DNA from: Streptomyces kanamyceticus
Lineage (GTDB): Bacteria > Actinomycetota > Actinomycetes > Streptomycetales > Streptomycetaceae
Length of the DNA stretch: 64,000 bases
Direction of reading: 5' to 3'
NCBI RefSeq assembly: GCF_008704495.1
Contig: NZ_CP023699.1
Coordinates: 6,820,001 to 6,884,000, forward strand
How positions within the stretch are numbered: the stretch's first letter is position 1; each line of letters opens with the position of its first letter. The notes below the pieces were generated by a model, which ran no database searches, was not told the origin of the DNA, and saw only the letters and a program-made list of their open reading frames with translations. Position numbers and translations under genes: made by a program. This document shows, piece by piece, positions 51,852 through 60,158 of this stretch.

Positions 51852-52043
51852 ATGGGACGCCATCGCAGACCCGCCGCCCCGGCGAAGGGCCCCACCCGCG
51901 AGGCCCGCCGCAGGCTCACCGCGGGCCTGGCCGGTGCGAGTGCGCTCGTCGCCACCGTCCTCGCCCTCACGGTCGACCCGGCGGCGCCCCCGGCCCCCGA
52001 CCGCGCCCCGGCCACGGCGCCCGAGCCTCAAGCGGCCCCCTGA
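51852..52043 (+). CDS. Small single-TM protein next to flavocytochrome
   Basis: A 63-residue protein with a basic N-terminus (GRHRRPAAPAKGPTREARRR), one hydrophobic helix (LAGASALVATVLALTV) and a proline-rich outside tail. GAGAG lies upstream of the ATG. It may be an accessory of the flavocytochrome, whose relatives often have an exported FMN-binding partner; this one has no FMN site. Function unknown. Confidence 0.55.
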   Translation: MGRHRRPAAPAKGPTREARRRLTAGLAGASALVATVLALTVDPAAPPAPDRAPATAPEPQAAP

Positions 52044-52144
52044 AGCCACCACGAACCTGTGCGACGAAGCTGCACCACAAAGCTCAGAAGTCGCTCAACT
52101 CTCACCCGTTCCGTGGACGTCCTGATCGCCGCGTCCATAAGGTC

Positions 52145-52933
52145 ATGATCATGCCTGACATATCCCTGACCACGGTCGTCGTCCTCTGCCTCGCCGCCCT
52201 CGCGGCCGGTTGGATCGACGCCGTGGTGGGCGGCGGCGGGCTGCTGCTGCTCCCGGCCCTGCTGCTCGGCCTGCCCGGCTCCACCCCGGCCGCGCACGCC
52301 CTCGGCACCAACAAGGCCGTCGCGATCGTCGGGACCACGGGCGCGGCGGTGACGTACGTCAGGAAGACCCCCGTCGACGTGTCGACCGCCGTCCGCATCG
52401 GCCTCGCCGCGCTCGCCGGGTCGATGGGCGGCGCCTTCTTCGCGGCCGGGATGAGTACCGAGGTGCTCAAGCCCGTGATCATGGTGGTGCTGCTCGCCGT
52501 CGCCGCCTTCGTGATCCTCAGGCCCGCCTTCGGCACCGCGCCGTCCGCCGAGCCCGCGTCCCCGAAGCGGATCCTCGCCGCGATCGGCCTCGCGGGGCTC
52601 GGCATCGGCTTCTACGACGGTCTCATCGGACCCGGCACCGGCACCTTCCTGGTGCTCGCCCTGACCGCGGTGCTCCACCTCGACCTGGTCTCCGCGTCCG
52701 CCACCGCCAAGATCGTCAACTGCTGCACCAACGCGGGCGCCCTCGCCATGTTCGCCTGGCAGGGCGCGGTCATGTGGCAGCTGGCCGGGCTCATGGCCGT
52801 CTTCAACCTCGCGGGCGGCATGTTCGGCGCGCACACGGCGCTGAAGAAGGGTGCCGGATTCGTCAGGGTCGTCCTGCTGACCACCGTCTTCGGGCTCGTG
52901 GTGAAGATGGCGTACGAGCAGTGGCTCGCGTAA
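52145..52933 (+). CDS. TSUP-family (TauE/SafE) anion transporter
   Basis: A 262-residue membrane protein with about eight TM helices. Paired repeats GWIDAVVGGGGLLLLPALLLG at the N-terminus and GFYDGLIGPGTGTFLVLAL in the second half are the TSUP signature. Members move sulfite, sulfonates or organic anions. ATG 52145 or 52151 may be used; AAGG lies just upstream. No pathway genes adjoin it. Confidence 0.9.
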   Translation: MIMPDISLTTVVVLCLAALAAGWIDAVVGGGGLLLLPALLLGLPGSTPAAHALGTNKAVAIVGTTGAAVTYVRKTPVDVSTAVRIGLAALAGSMGGAFFAAGMSTEVLKPVIMVVLLAVAAFVILRPAFGTAPSAEPASPKRILAAIGLAGLGIGFYDGLIGPGTGTFLVLALTAVLHLDLVSASATAKIVNCCTNAGALAMFAWQGAVMWQLAGLMAVFNLAGGMFGAHTALKKGAGFVRVVLLTTVFGLVVKMAYEQWLA

Positions 52934-52957
52934 CGGATCCGGGTCCGGGTCCGGGTC

Positions 52958-53701
52958 CTAGCGGACCCCGGTGAGGTGCGCGAAGACCACCACGTTGCCC
53001 TGGTAGCCGGTCTTCTTCGAGTACTTGCCGCCACAGGTGATCACCCGCAGCTCGGGGCGGTGCGCGGCGCCGTACACCCTCTCGTCGGGGAAGTCGGCCG
53101 CGTCGTACACCTCGTTCGCGTCGACCGTGAAGACGGCCACGCTGCCGTCCCTGCGCTCGATCTCGATGGTGCGGCCCTTGCGCAGCGCGCCCAGCTCGTA
53201 GAAGACCGAGGGGCCCTCCTTGTTGTCGACGTGCCCCGCCACGATGGCCGTGCCCCGCTCACCGGGCGTGGTGCCCGCCTCGTACCAGCCCGCGAGGTTC
53301 TCGCGCTCGGGCGGCGGTACGTCGAGGCTGCCCTGCGGGGTCAGGCCGAGCCCCATCAGGGGCGCGTCGACGCCGATCGCGGGGATCCGCACCCGGTCGG
53401 GCGGCGACGGGGCGAGCGGCGCGGGCCCCGCGCCCTGCCGGTGGACACCGGGGTGGGCCGACGCGGCCTGCGCGGCGGAGGGCTGCGGCGGCGGATGCGA
53501 CTCGGCGCCGCTGCGCAGCAGCCACGCGCCGGAGCACAGGGCGACGACGGTGACGGCTCCTATGACGGCGTTGCCGGTCTTCTTGCGGGTGCGGGTGCGG
53601 GTGCGGGTGCGGGTGCGGGACTGGGTGCCCGTACCCGTACGGGACCGGGTACCCGTGCCTTCTCGCGTGCGCGACTGGGATGCGCGGTGTGTGCGGCGCA
53701 T
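52958..53701 (-). CDS. Class F sortase
   Basis: A 247-residue membrane-anchored transpeptidase. Residues 1-43 are a basic Arg-Thr repeat tail, 44-62 the TM anchor, then a proline-rich linker and the catalytic domain from about 102. Catalytic H157 lies in AGHVDNKEGP and C223 in VITCGGKY. Sortases link surface proteins to cell wall. The adjoining gene at 53822 encodes a plausible substrate. The usual catalytic Arg position near the last strand is not obvious (GYQGN). Confidence 0.88.
   Translation of the reverse strand: MRRTHRASQSRTREGTGTRSRTGTGTQSRTRTRTRTRTRKKTGNAVIGAVTVVALCSGAWLLRSGAESHPPPQPSAAQAASAHPGVHRQGAGPAPLAPSPPDRVRIPAIGVDAPLMGLGLTPQGSLDVPPPERENLAGWYEAGTTPGERGTAIVAGHVDNKEGPSVFYELGALRKGRTIEIERRDGSVAVFTVDANEVYDAADFPDERVYGAAHRPELRVITCGGKYSKKTGYQGNVVVFAHLTGVR
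53585..53619. repeat. Hexamer repeat encoding Arg-Thr in the sortase tail
   Basis: GCGGGT is repeated about five times and encodes alternating Arg-Thr on the minus strand within the cytoplasmic N-terminus of the sortase. Confidence 0.85.
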
Positions 53702-53821
53702 ACGGCGTCCCCCTCGGGTTCGGTCGGTCCTGTCGTGCCTCGTCCCCCTCCCGGCCCGCGAGGGGACACGGGCCGGAAGGGGGCAGGGGTGGCGGTACCG
53801 GTGGACAGCGGAGGGTGTCCG

Positions 53822-54436
53822 TCAGATCCTGTCGCCTCTCGCCCGGCGGTGCAGGAGCCAGGTACCGCCCGCGGCGGCGACGGCAAGGGCCGCCACTCCC
53901 GCCGCGGTCTGTACGGGGTCGGGACCGAGTGCGCCGCCGACCCCCGTCTTCACATGTCCCTTCGGGTGCGGCTGCTGCCGCTCCCCGGCGTCCGCGGTGG
54001 AGGTGACCGTGACCATCAGGTCACCCGCCATCTGCTTGTTCTTGGTCGCTGGGCCGCCCGCGCCGGAGCATTTCGCGACGATCTCGTAGGTGCCGGGCTG
54101 TGCGGAGGGCGGGACCTTGAACTGTCCGATCGCGTCCTCGGGGTGCGTGCTCGGCGCCAGCGTGAACGTACCCGCGCCGACCGCGCTCGCGTCGCCCGTC
54201 GCGGTGCCGCCCGAGCCGCAGGCGGTGGTGTTGACGGTGACGGTGGAGCCGGGGGAGACGGTGGCCGGATGGATCTCCAGACCTCCGGCGGCCCCGACAG
54301 CCCCGATGGCCCTGACAGCCCCGATGGCCCCGACGGCGCCACCGGACGCGGCGGACGCGGCGGACGCGGGGACGGTCAGCGCACCCGCCGCCGCTACGGC
54401 GAGCGCGGTACCGGACAGCAGGCGGGCGATGCGCAT
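53822..54436 (-). CDS. Secreted, C-terminally anchored protein; probable sortase substrate
   Basis: A 204-residue protein. Signal peptide at residues 1-27 (LLSGTALAVAAAGALTVPASA), a Gly/Ala/Ile repeat segment, an Ig-like domain with paired cysteines (TTACGSGG, VAKCSGAGG), a linker, then HVKTGVGGALGPDP, a TM helix (VAALAVAAAGGTWLL) and a basic end (HRRARGD). This C-terminal layout is that of a sorting signal, with KTG in place of LPxTG. It lies immediately upstream of the class F sortase gene on the same strand. Confidence 0.8.
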   Translation of the reverse strand: MRIARLLSGTALAVAAAGALTVPASAASAASGGAVGAIGAVRAIGAVGAAGGLEIHPATVSPGSTVTVNTTACGSGGTATGDASAVGAGTFTLAPSTHPEDAIGQFKVPPSAQPGTYEIVAKCSGAGGPATKNKQMAGDLMVTVTSTADAGERQQPHPKGHVKTGVGGALGPDPVQTAAGVAALAVAAAGGTWLLHRRARGDRI

Positions 54437-54732
54437 GGTGCTAGTTCCTCCGAGACCTCCGCGCGGGCCCGCCCCGCGGCACCCCCAAGTGCCGCTGCGT
54501 CGGTCGAACCCCGCACTGCCGAGGTAAGTGGCACTCGCACCCGCACGCCTGCTGATACCCCATCAGAAACGTCTCGATCGCCCACCCGGTGACGCCGCGC
54601 CATGAGCGTTCCAGCAGGTCACCGGCGTACCGAGGGGAAGTCTCCGAAGGGTGCGGGCGACGGCTGTGAATGGGTGACTCGGGGGTGTGCGGGGTGTGCG
54701 GTGTGTGTGGGGGGCGGTGTGTCCCACTCTTT

Positions 54733-55530
54733 TCAGATCGTGTCCCAGGGCACCCCCGCGTAGATCCCCGCCACCTTCTCCATCAGCGCGTCGTCGATGT
54801 CGTACGCCCTGTCGTCGATCCGCCGCACCGGACTGACCCCCCACGAGTTGACGACGAAGGCCGCCGCGTACGACGGGAGGTCGGTGAGGGTGACCGGGGC
54901 GTGGCGGGTGGGCAGGCCGGCGGCGGGCAGGCGGGGCTCCAGCAGCTGCATGGTGATGCCGGACAGGTGGGGCGCGCTCGGCCACACGATCTCGGTGCCG
55001 TCGAAGAAGGCGATGTTCGTGACGGCGCCCTCGCTGATCTCCCCGCCGGGCCCGGTGAGCAGCGCCTCGTCGAAGCCCGCGCGCCGCACGAGCTCGGTGT
55101 GCCGGGCCTGCGCGAAGCCGCCCAGGTGCTTGATGTGCGCGAAGGGCCGCTGGTACGGCACGGACCGCAGCGCCTGGGCGCGGTCCGCCAGCGCGGCGGG
55201 CAGCTCCGTGGGCGCCCGGACGGTGATCAGCAGGGAGGGGGTGCCGTCGGGCGCGTGCACGTGGACGCGTACGGACGCCTCGGTGATGTCGTCGCGCAGG
55301 ACGTGCCGGATCAGACCGCGCACGTGGTCCCCGTCAAGCTCCTGCCCGAAGAGTTCGCGGGTGGCCGCGTCGAGGCGGGCCAGATGGAGGCCGATGCCGC
55401 GCACCTTCCCGCCCCTGATCTGCATCGCGGTGAAGTGCCCCGTGTTCACGGTGGCGGGATGGAGCAGCGTTTCGGCGGTGGCGGGGCGGCCGTCGATCTC
55501 GATGCGCCGCACCTGCGGGGTCGTTGTCAT
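54733..55530 (-). CDS. Class IV PLP aminotransferase-fold enzyme
   Basis: A 265-residue member of the branched-chain aminotransferase/aminodeoxychorismate lyase fold. The PLP lysine is in RPFAHIKHLGGFAQ, and LTGPGGEISEGAVTNIAFF carries the cofactor-phosphate Glu/Thr region. It could be a D-amino acid or aminodeoxychorismate-type enzyme; no neighbour narrows this. It ends just upstream of a 290-base spacer rich in GTGTGG repeats. Confidence 0.87.
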   Translation of the reverse strand: MTTTPQVRRIEIDGRPATAETLLHPATVNTGHFTAMQIRGGKVRGIGLHLARLDAATRELFGQELDGDHVRGLIRHVLRDDITEASVRVHVHAPDGTPSLLITVRAPTELPAALADRAQALRSVPYQRPFAHIKHLGGFAQARHTELVRRAGFDEALLTGPGGEISEGAVTNIAFFDGTEIVWPSAPHLSGITMQLLEPRLPAAGLPTRHAPVTLTDLPSYAAAFVVNSWGVSPVRRIDDRAYDIDDALMEKVAGIYAGVPWDTI

Positions 55531-55539
55531 GCCGTCACG

Positions 55540-56043
55540 CTACGAGGCGTCCGGCGCGGCGGACCCGCGGCCCCCGGCGGAGGAAGGGTCCTCGACGAAC
55601 CGGCGCGCCCCGGGGCCGCGCGAACCGAGGTCGTCCCGCGGGTTGGACAGCGTGCACTTGGTGAGCGAGAGGCAGCCGCAGCCGATGCAGTCGCTGAGGC
55701 TGTCGCGCAGCCGCTCCAGGGTGCGGATGCGGGCGTCGAGGTCGGCGCGCCAGCGCTCGGAGATCCGCGCCCAGTCCTCGCGGGTCGGCGTGCGGTCCTC
55801 GGGGAGCAGTCCGAGTACGTCGCGGATCGTGGCCAGCGGGATGCCGAGACCCTGCGAGGTGCGGATGAAGGCGACCCTGCGCAGGGTGTCGCGGCTGTAG
55901 CGGCGCTGATTGCCCCCGGTGCGGCGGCTCTTGATGAGCCCTTCGCGCTCGTAGAACCGCAGCGCGGAGGTGGCGACACCGCTGCGCCGGGCGATCTCGC
56001 CGACGGTGGCTTCCCTGGCGTCCGGTGCGAGGTGCGAGGTCAT
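55540..56043 (-). CDS. soxR: Redox-sensing MerR-family regulator SoxR
   Basis: A 167-residue MerR protein. The winged helix is at residues 13-60 (VGEIARRSGVATSALRFYEREGLI). The 2Fe-2S binding loop, C119-x2-C122-x-C124-x5-C130 in CIGCGCLSLTKC, identifies SoxR. In Streptomyces SoxR responds to redox-active metabolites and activates genes including an NADPH-dependent FMN reductase; such a gene is divergent here. A palindromic site lies between them. Its own stop is 9 bases from the aminotransferase start. Confidence 0.92.
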   Translation of the reverse strand: MTSHLAPDAREATVGEIARRSGVATSALRFYEREGLIKSRRTGGNQRRYSRDTLRRVAFIRTSQGLGIPLATIRDVLGLLPEDRTPTREDWARISERWRADLDARIRTLERLRDSLSDCIGCGCLSLTKCTLSNPRDDLGSRGPGARRFVEDPSSAGGRGSAAPDAS

Positions 56044-56067
56044 GCGGGCAGACTAACCGCGAGATCG

Positions 56068-56091
56068 CCTTGACCTTAAGCGCGGTTGAGG
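56068..56091. promoter_or_regulatory. Candidate SoxR box
   Basis: CCTTGACC-N8-GGTTGAGG is an 8-8-8 imperfect palindrome close to the known SoxR box half CCTCAA. It lies between soxR (start 56043, minus) and the FMN reductase (start 56107). A TTGACC -35-like element is included. Confidence 0.72.
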
Positions 56092-56106
56092 TACGAGGCT
56101 TCCCTC

Positions 56107-56772
56107 ATGACCGAAACCACGGCACCCTCCGCTGTCATCGAATCCGCTTCCGCTGTCACCGAGTTCGCGTCCGCCGCGGATTCCGAGTCCGCCGCCGCTC
56201 CGCTCCGCGTCGCCGTCGTCATCGGCAGCAACCGGGAGGGCCGCTTCGGGCCCGTCGTCGCCGAGTGGCTGCTCGCCAGAGTGCGCGAGCGAACCGACCT
56301 CGTCGTCGACGTCGTCGACCTGGCCGACGCGGATCTGCCCACGTCCCTCTCCTTCAACCCGTCCGACGCCGTGAGCGCCGAACTCGCCAAGGTGACACCG
56401 AAGTTGGCGGCCGCCGACGCGTTCATCGTCCTCACCCCCGAGTACAACCACTCCTACCCGGCCTCCCTGAAGAGCCTCATCGACTGGCATGGCGCCGAAT
56501 GGCAGGCCAAGCCAGTCGCCCTCGTCTCCTACGGCGGGCTCTCCGGCGGCCTGCGCGCCGTCGAACACCTGCGTCCGGTCCTCGCCGAACTGCACGCCGT
56601 GACGATCCGCGACACCGTCTCCTTCCACAACGCGGGCGCGCTCTTCGACGCCGAAGGCAACCACCAGGACCCGGCGGGCGCGGACGCGGCGGCCAAGACG
56701 ATGCTCGACCAGCTGGCGTGGTGGGCGTGGGCGCTGCGGAGCGCCAAGGAGGTCCGCCCGTACGGAAGTTGA
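56107..56772 (+). CDS. NADPH-dependent FMN reductase, likely SoxR target
   Basis: A 221-residue flavodoxin-like reductase. After a Ser/Ala/Glu-rich leader, VAVVIGSNREGRFGPVVAEWLL is the FMN-phosphate loop and LTPEYNHSYPASLKSLIDW the second FMN loop, followed by YGGLSGGLRAVEHLRPVL. It reduces flavins, quinones or phenazines with NADPH. Start ATG 56107 has GAGG about 10 bases upstream. It is divergent from soxR across the candidate box. I recall that the S. coelicolor SoxR regulon contains a homologue. Confidence 0.9.
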   Translation: MTETTAPSAVIESASAVTEFASAADSESAAAPLRVAVVIGSNREGRFGPVVAEWLLARVRERTDLVVDVVDLADADLPTSLSFNPSDAVSAELAKVTPKLAAADAFIVLTPEYNHSYPASLKSLIDWHGAEWQAKPVALVSYGGLSGGLRAVEHLRPVLAELHAVTIRDTVSFHNAGALFDAEGNHQDPAGADAAAKTMLDQLAWWAWALRSAKEVRPYGS

Positions 56773-56805
56773 TAGATACGAGAGACACGAGAGATGTGAG
56801 AGGTG

Positions 56806-58158
56806 TCAGGCGGCGGCCGGGGAGTCCCCGGCCGCGCGCGGCGGCCGGGCCCTCGGCAGGTCGACCACCGCGACCGCCCCGCCGTCCCGCCCGTTGGAGA
56901 GGTCGACGCGGGCACCGATCACCTGGGCCTGGCCGAGCGCGATGGTCAGACCGAGCCCGGTGCCCTGACCGCGTTCGCGCGCGCCGGTCTGGAAGCGCTG
57001 CGGACCGTCCCTGAGCAGGCACTCGGGGAACCCGGGGCCGTGATCGGTGACCGTGACGCGCGTCCCGCTGACCCGCACGTCGACGCAACCGCCGCCGTGC
57101 TTGAGGGCGTTGGTGACGAGGTTGGCGAGAATCCGCTCCAGGCGGCGCGCGTCGGTGCGTACGAAGATGTCCTCCGCACCACGGTCGTCACTGTCACTGT
57201 CACCGTCACTGTCGGCGCTCCGGTCGGTGAACCGGACCGCGTCGCCGTCGTACCCCGCGCGCTGCACGATCCCCTCGACGAGACGCCCCAGCGGATGCAC
57301 GTCCAGATCGGGCTTCTCCACCTCGGCGTCGAGCCGCGCCACCTCAAGGAGGTCCTCCGTGAGGGTGCGCAGGGCGTGCACCCGGTCGCGCACCAGCTCG
57401 GTGGGGCGGCTCGGCGGCAGCAGTTCGGCCGCGGTGTGCAGCCCGGTCAGCGGCGTACGCAGCTCGTGCGCGACGTCCGCGGTGAAGCGCTGCTCGGCCT
57501 CCAGGCGCTGCTGCAGCGACGCGGCCATCGTGTCGACGGCGGTGGCGAGGTCCGCGACCTCGTCCTTGCCGTGCCGCAGGCCCGGCGGCCTGGGATGGTC
57601 GATGCGGGCGTCGAGGTCGCCCTGGCTGATCCGGCGCGCGGTGGCGGCGGCGGTGCGCAGTTCGCGGCTGAGCCTGCTGGACAGGCCCGCGCCGCCGAGC
57701 GCGGCCAGGCCGACGACGGCGGCACCGGAACCGATCAGCTGTTGGTCGAACTCGGCCATCTCGTCGGCCTGTTCGCGCAGCGACTCGCGGACGGAGAGCA
57801 CCTGGTCGCCGACCGGTCGCGCCGCCCATACGCACGGATCGCCCGACCCCATGTCGAGGTACGTGGTGCGCCGCCCGGCCAGCGCGGCATCGCGCAGCGG
57901 CTTCGGCAGGTCGGGCGAGTCGATGGCGGCGCCCATGTCGTCCTGGTCGACCTGCCCGGTCAGCTCGTACAGCTGACGCACCCGCACCAGCTGGGCGACC
58001 GCCCCCGACCTGGCGTTGGCGGACACCTGGTCGAGCCGGGCGTGATGGATGAGCACCCCGATGGCGACGGCGACGACGGCACAGCCCGCGGCGAGCAGCG
58101 CGGTGATCTTCCAGCGCAGTCCGAGGCTGTTGAGCGCGGCGCGGGCCCCGCGCGCCAT
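56806..58158 (-). CDS. Sensor histidine kinase (CseC-like), no adjacent response regulator
   Basis: A 450-residue membrane kinase. TM1 at 17-38, an outer sensor region 39-140, TM2 about 142-160, HAMP about 162-215, phospho-acceptor H231 in FTADVAHELRTPLTGL, N box LVTNALKHGGG and G boxes DHGPGFP and GTGLGL. An acidic Asp/Ser insertion (DSDGDSDSDD) from a 6-bp repeat lies between the H and N boxes. Translation starts on the stop of the lipoprotein gene (TGATG). No response regulator lies next to it in this window. Confidence 0.9.
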   Translation of the reverse strand: MARGARAALNSLGLRWKITALLAAGCAVVAVAIGVLIHHARLDQVSANARSGAVAQLVRVRQLYELTGQVDQDDMGAAIDSPDLPKPLRDAALAGRRTTYLDMGSGDPCVWAARPVGDQVLSVRESLREQADEMAEFDQQLIGSGAAVVGLAALGGAGLSSRLSRELRTAAATARRISQGDLDARIDHPRPPGLRHGKDEVADLATAVDTMAASLQQRLEAEQRFTADVAHELRTPLTGLHTAAELLPPSRPTELVRDRVHALRTLTEDLLEVARLDAEVEKPDLDVHPLGRLVEGIVQRAGYDGDAVRFTDRSADSDGDSDSDDRGAEDIFVRTDARRLERILANLVTNALKHGGGCVDVRVSGTRVTVTDHGPGFPECLLRDGPQRFQTGARERGQGTGLGLTIALGQAQVIGARVDLSNGRDGGAVAVVDLPRARPPRAAGDSPAAA

Positions 58159-58838
58159 CAGTGGCCGCCGGGGGAGTCGGAGGGGGTGGGCGGCCGGGAG
58201 GGCTTGTAGTTCTTGACGTCGCTGAGCGTGGACATCCGCGTGCCGTCCCAGTGGAAGCGCACGGCCTGCTCGCCGCCGTCCGCACAGGGCGTGCGCACCA
58301 GCAGATCGGGGCCGATCGTCTCGACGCTCAGGCTCCGCCCCGAGGTGAACAGGATCGGATAGACCTTGCCGCCGCGCTCGGTGTAGACGACGAGCACGTT
58401 CCGTCCGCTCTCCGTGTCCGCGGCCACGAGCAGCTCGGGCTTCTTGTCACCGGTCAGGTCGGTGAACATGGGCGGCCGGAGCCCGGCCTGCCCCGGGCGG
58501 TCGATCATCTCCCGGTCCGCCAGCGGCTTCGTACGCGGATCGGCCCGCAGGATCGCCCGTACGTCCATCGAAGCGAGCCCGCCGGAACCCACCTTCGGCA
58601 GCCCCTTGAGCGCCTGGGGCGGCGGCTGGCGCGTGGCCGCTTCGGCGCCGGGCACCTTGGCCGACTTGCTCACCCAGGCGGGCCAGACCGACGCGGGGCG
58701 CGGCTGCACCGAAACGGACGGCGCGGCCTCACCGGCGCCGAGGCCGTCGGTCCTGCCGCATCCGGAGAGCGCGAGGACCGCAAGAACGGCGAAGAGGGCG
58801 GCACACAGGACGAGCCGGTGGCGGAGGATCGGGTTCAT
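58158..58838 (-). CDS. Lipoprotein, CseA-like partner of the kinase
   Basis: A 226-residue exported protein with lipobox LALSGC (lipidated Cys27) after a hydrophobic signal. The mature part (MFTDLTGDKKPELLVAADTESGRNVLVVYTERG) contains an FG-GAP-like or integrin-type repeat pattern. It precedes and overlaps the kinase gene by one base. In the CseABC-type arrangement an extracellular lipoprotein tunes the kinase; the same role is inferred here. Confidence 0.83.
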   Translation of the reverse strand: MNPILRHRLVLCAALFAVLAVLALSGCGRTDGLGAGEAAPSVSVQPRPASVWPAWVSKSAKVPGAEAATRQPPPQALKGLPKVGSGGLASMDVRAILRADPRTKPLADREMIDRPGQAGLRPPMFTDLTGDKKPELLVAADTESGRNVLVVYTERGGKVYPILFTSGRSLSVETIGPDLLVRTPCADGGEQAVRFHWDGTRMSTLSDVKNYKPSRPPTPSDSPGGH

Positions 58839-59146
58839 GGAGTGGGGGACCGTCGGGGTGGGGGGCGTGCGTGCGGATGTGGCGGTGGCCGGTCCCGGGA
58901 CTGCGCTGGGGATTCGGCAGTGGACCGGCCACCGCCTCCGACGCTAGGAACCATCCGTCACGAAAATCGGGAGATTGTGTAACAGCTGCGCCTAAGAATG
59001 GCTGAACCGGCCAATTAGGGACCTTCGGATCGGGCCCTAGGGCCCGCGCACCGGGCCGGTGGACTTCAAGAAGGATCACCGCTACGACTTCTGAAAGAAC
59101 CGCCGCGACCGCCGCGACTTCCGTACGAGCGAGAACGAGGTGCCCC
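58839..59146. promoter_or_regulatory. Divergent promoter region, lipoprotein/kinase and GGCT genes
   Basis: About 300 bases with a short AT-richer stretch (58960-59020). A perfect palindrome CGGGCCC-TA-GGGCCCG lies at 59031-59046. No gene is visible. The promoters of the flanking divergent genes are expected here. Confidence 0.5.
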
Positions 59147-59584
59147 ATGCCAGAACCGACCGCGCTGCCGTTCTTCGTCTACGGCACGTTGCGGCCGGGG
59201 GAGTGCAATCACGCGGCGCTGCTGACCGGCCGGGTCGCCCGCGAGGACCCGGCCCTGCTGCCGGGCGCGGTCCTCTACGAGGGCCCCGGTTATCCGTACG
59301 CCGTGGAGGAACCCCAAGCTGAGCCCATACGCGGAGAGTTGGTGACCCCGCTACCGTCCGCCCATGACCGGCTGCTCATCTCTCTCGACCTCCTGGAGGA
59401 GTACGCGCCGGGTGATCCGCGCAACCTCTACGAGCGCGTGGTGCGCGAAGTGACCCGCACCGCCGACGGCGCGGCGGTCCGAGCCTGGGTCTATGTGGCC
59501 GCGCCCCGGGTGGAGGCGCGGCTGCGGGCCTCGGGCACGGTGATCGAGGGCGGCGACTGGTCGTCCTTCCGGCTCCGGAAGTGA
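59147..59584 (+). CDS. Gamma-glutamylcyclotransferase-like (AIG2/GGCT) protein
   Basis: A 145-residue protein. FFVYGTLRPGECNHAALL is the glycine-rich substrate loop, and SLDLLEEYAPGDPRNLYERVV holds the catalytic-type glutamate of the GGCT fold. It may open gamma-glutamyl amines or peptides to 5-oxoproline. GAGG lies upstream of ATG 59147. Any link with the glutamylation cluster 30 kb away is speculative. Confidence 0.87.
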   Translation: MPEPTALPFFVYGTLRPGECNHAALLTGRVAREDPALLPGAVLYEGPGYPYAVEEPQAEPIRGELVTPLPSAHDRLLISLDLLEEYAPGDPRNLYERVVREVTRTADGAAVRAWVYVAAPRVEARLRASGTVIEGGDWSSFRLRK

Positions 59585-59819
59585 GAGTGAACCGCCCGAG
59601 CCGAGTCACCGGCCGCCCCACGGAACCACCCCCTGAACTCACGGCACGGGAGACGAAAACCGCAGCTCAAACCCGCTCGACTTCGATCTGATGGACTCCA
59701 TCACTCGTCCGAGCGAATTGACGTGACTACCGAGAGTAATTACATGGAGGCTCTCCGTGTGCACCACTCGGTGCGCACGTCGGTGCGCGAGCACCCTGTC
59801 CTCAAGAAGGAGCCGCCTC

Positions 59820-60110
59820 ATGCGAGTTCGCCGTTCCCTGCCGGCACTCATCGGCGCTCTTGCCCTCGGCCTCGGGATGTCCATGGCATCCTCGGCGACC
59901 GCCTCCCCGGCGGCCGTCAAGGACCCCTGCGGATACTTCGCGACCGCCAGCGACGCCTACTACAACCACTGCACGAGCGACGGTTCGCACATCGTGATCG
60001 AGATCGACGACTGGGGCCCGAACTCCGAGCAGTGCGTGGGCCCCGGCGTGACCTGGATCGGCTCGGCATCGGACGTGAGCGGCGCCTGGTACACAGGACG
60101 CCTCTGTTGA
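59820..60110 (+). CDS. Small secreted Cys-containing protein
   Basis: A 96-residue protein. ATG 59820 with AAGGAG at 8 bases begins a signal peptide (VRRSLPALIGALALGLGMSMASSATA). The mature domain of about 67 residues has four cysteines (PCGYF, NHCTSD, EQCVGPG, GRLC-end), so two disulfides are likely. The pattern resembles the DUF6355-type small exported proteins as I remember them. Function unknown. A longer start at 59757 lacks a ribosome site. Confidence 0.75.
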   Translation: MRVRRSLPALIGALALGLGMSMASSATASPAAVKDPCGYFATASDAYYNHCTSDGSHIVIEIDDWGPNSEQCVGPGVTWIGSASDVSGAWYTGRLC

Positions 60111-60158
60111 TCCGCTGATCCGCGACACCCCCGCATGACGGCGGGTCCGGGGACGCTC

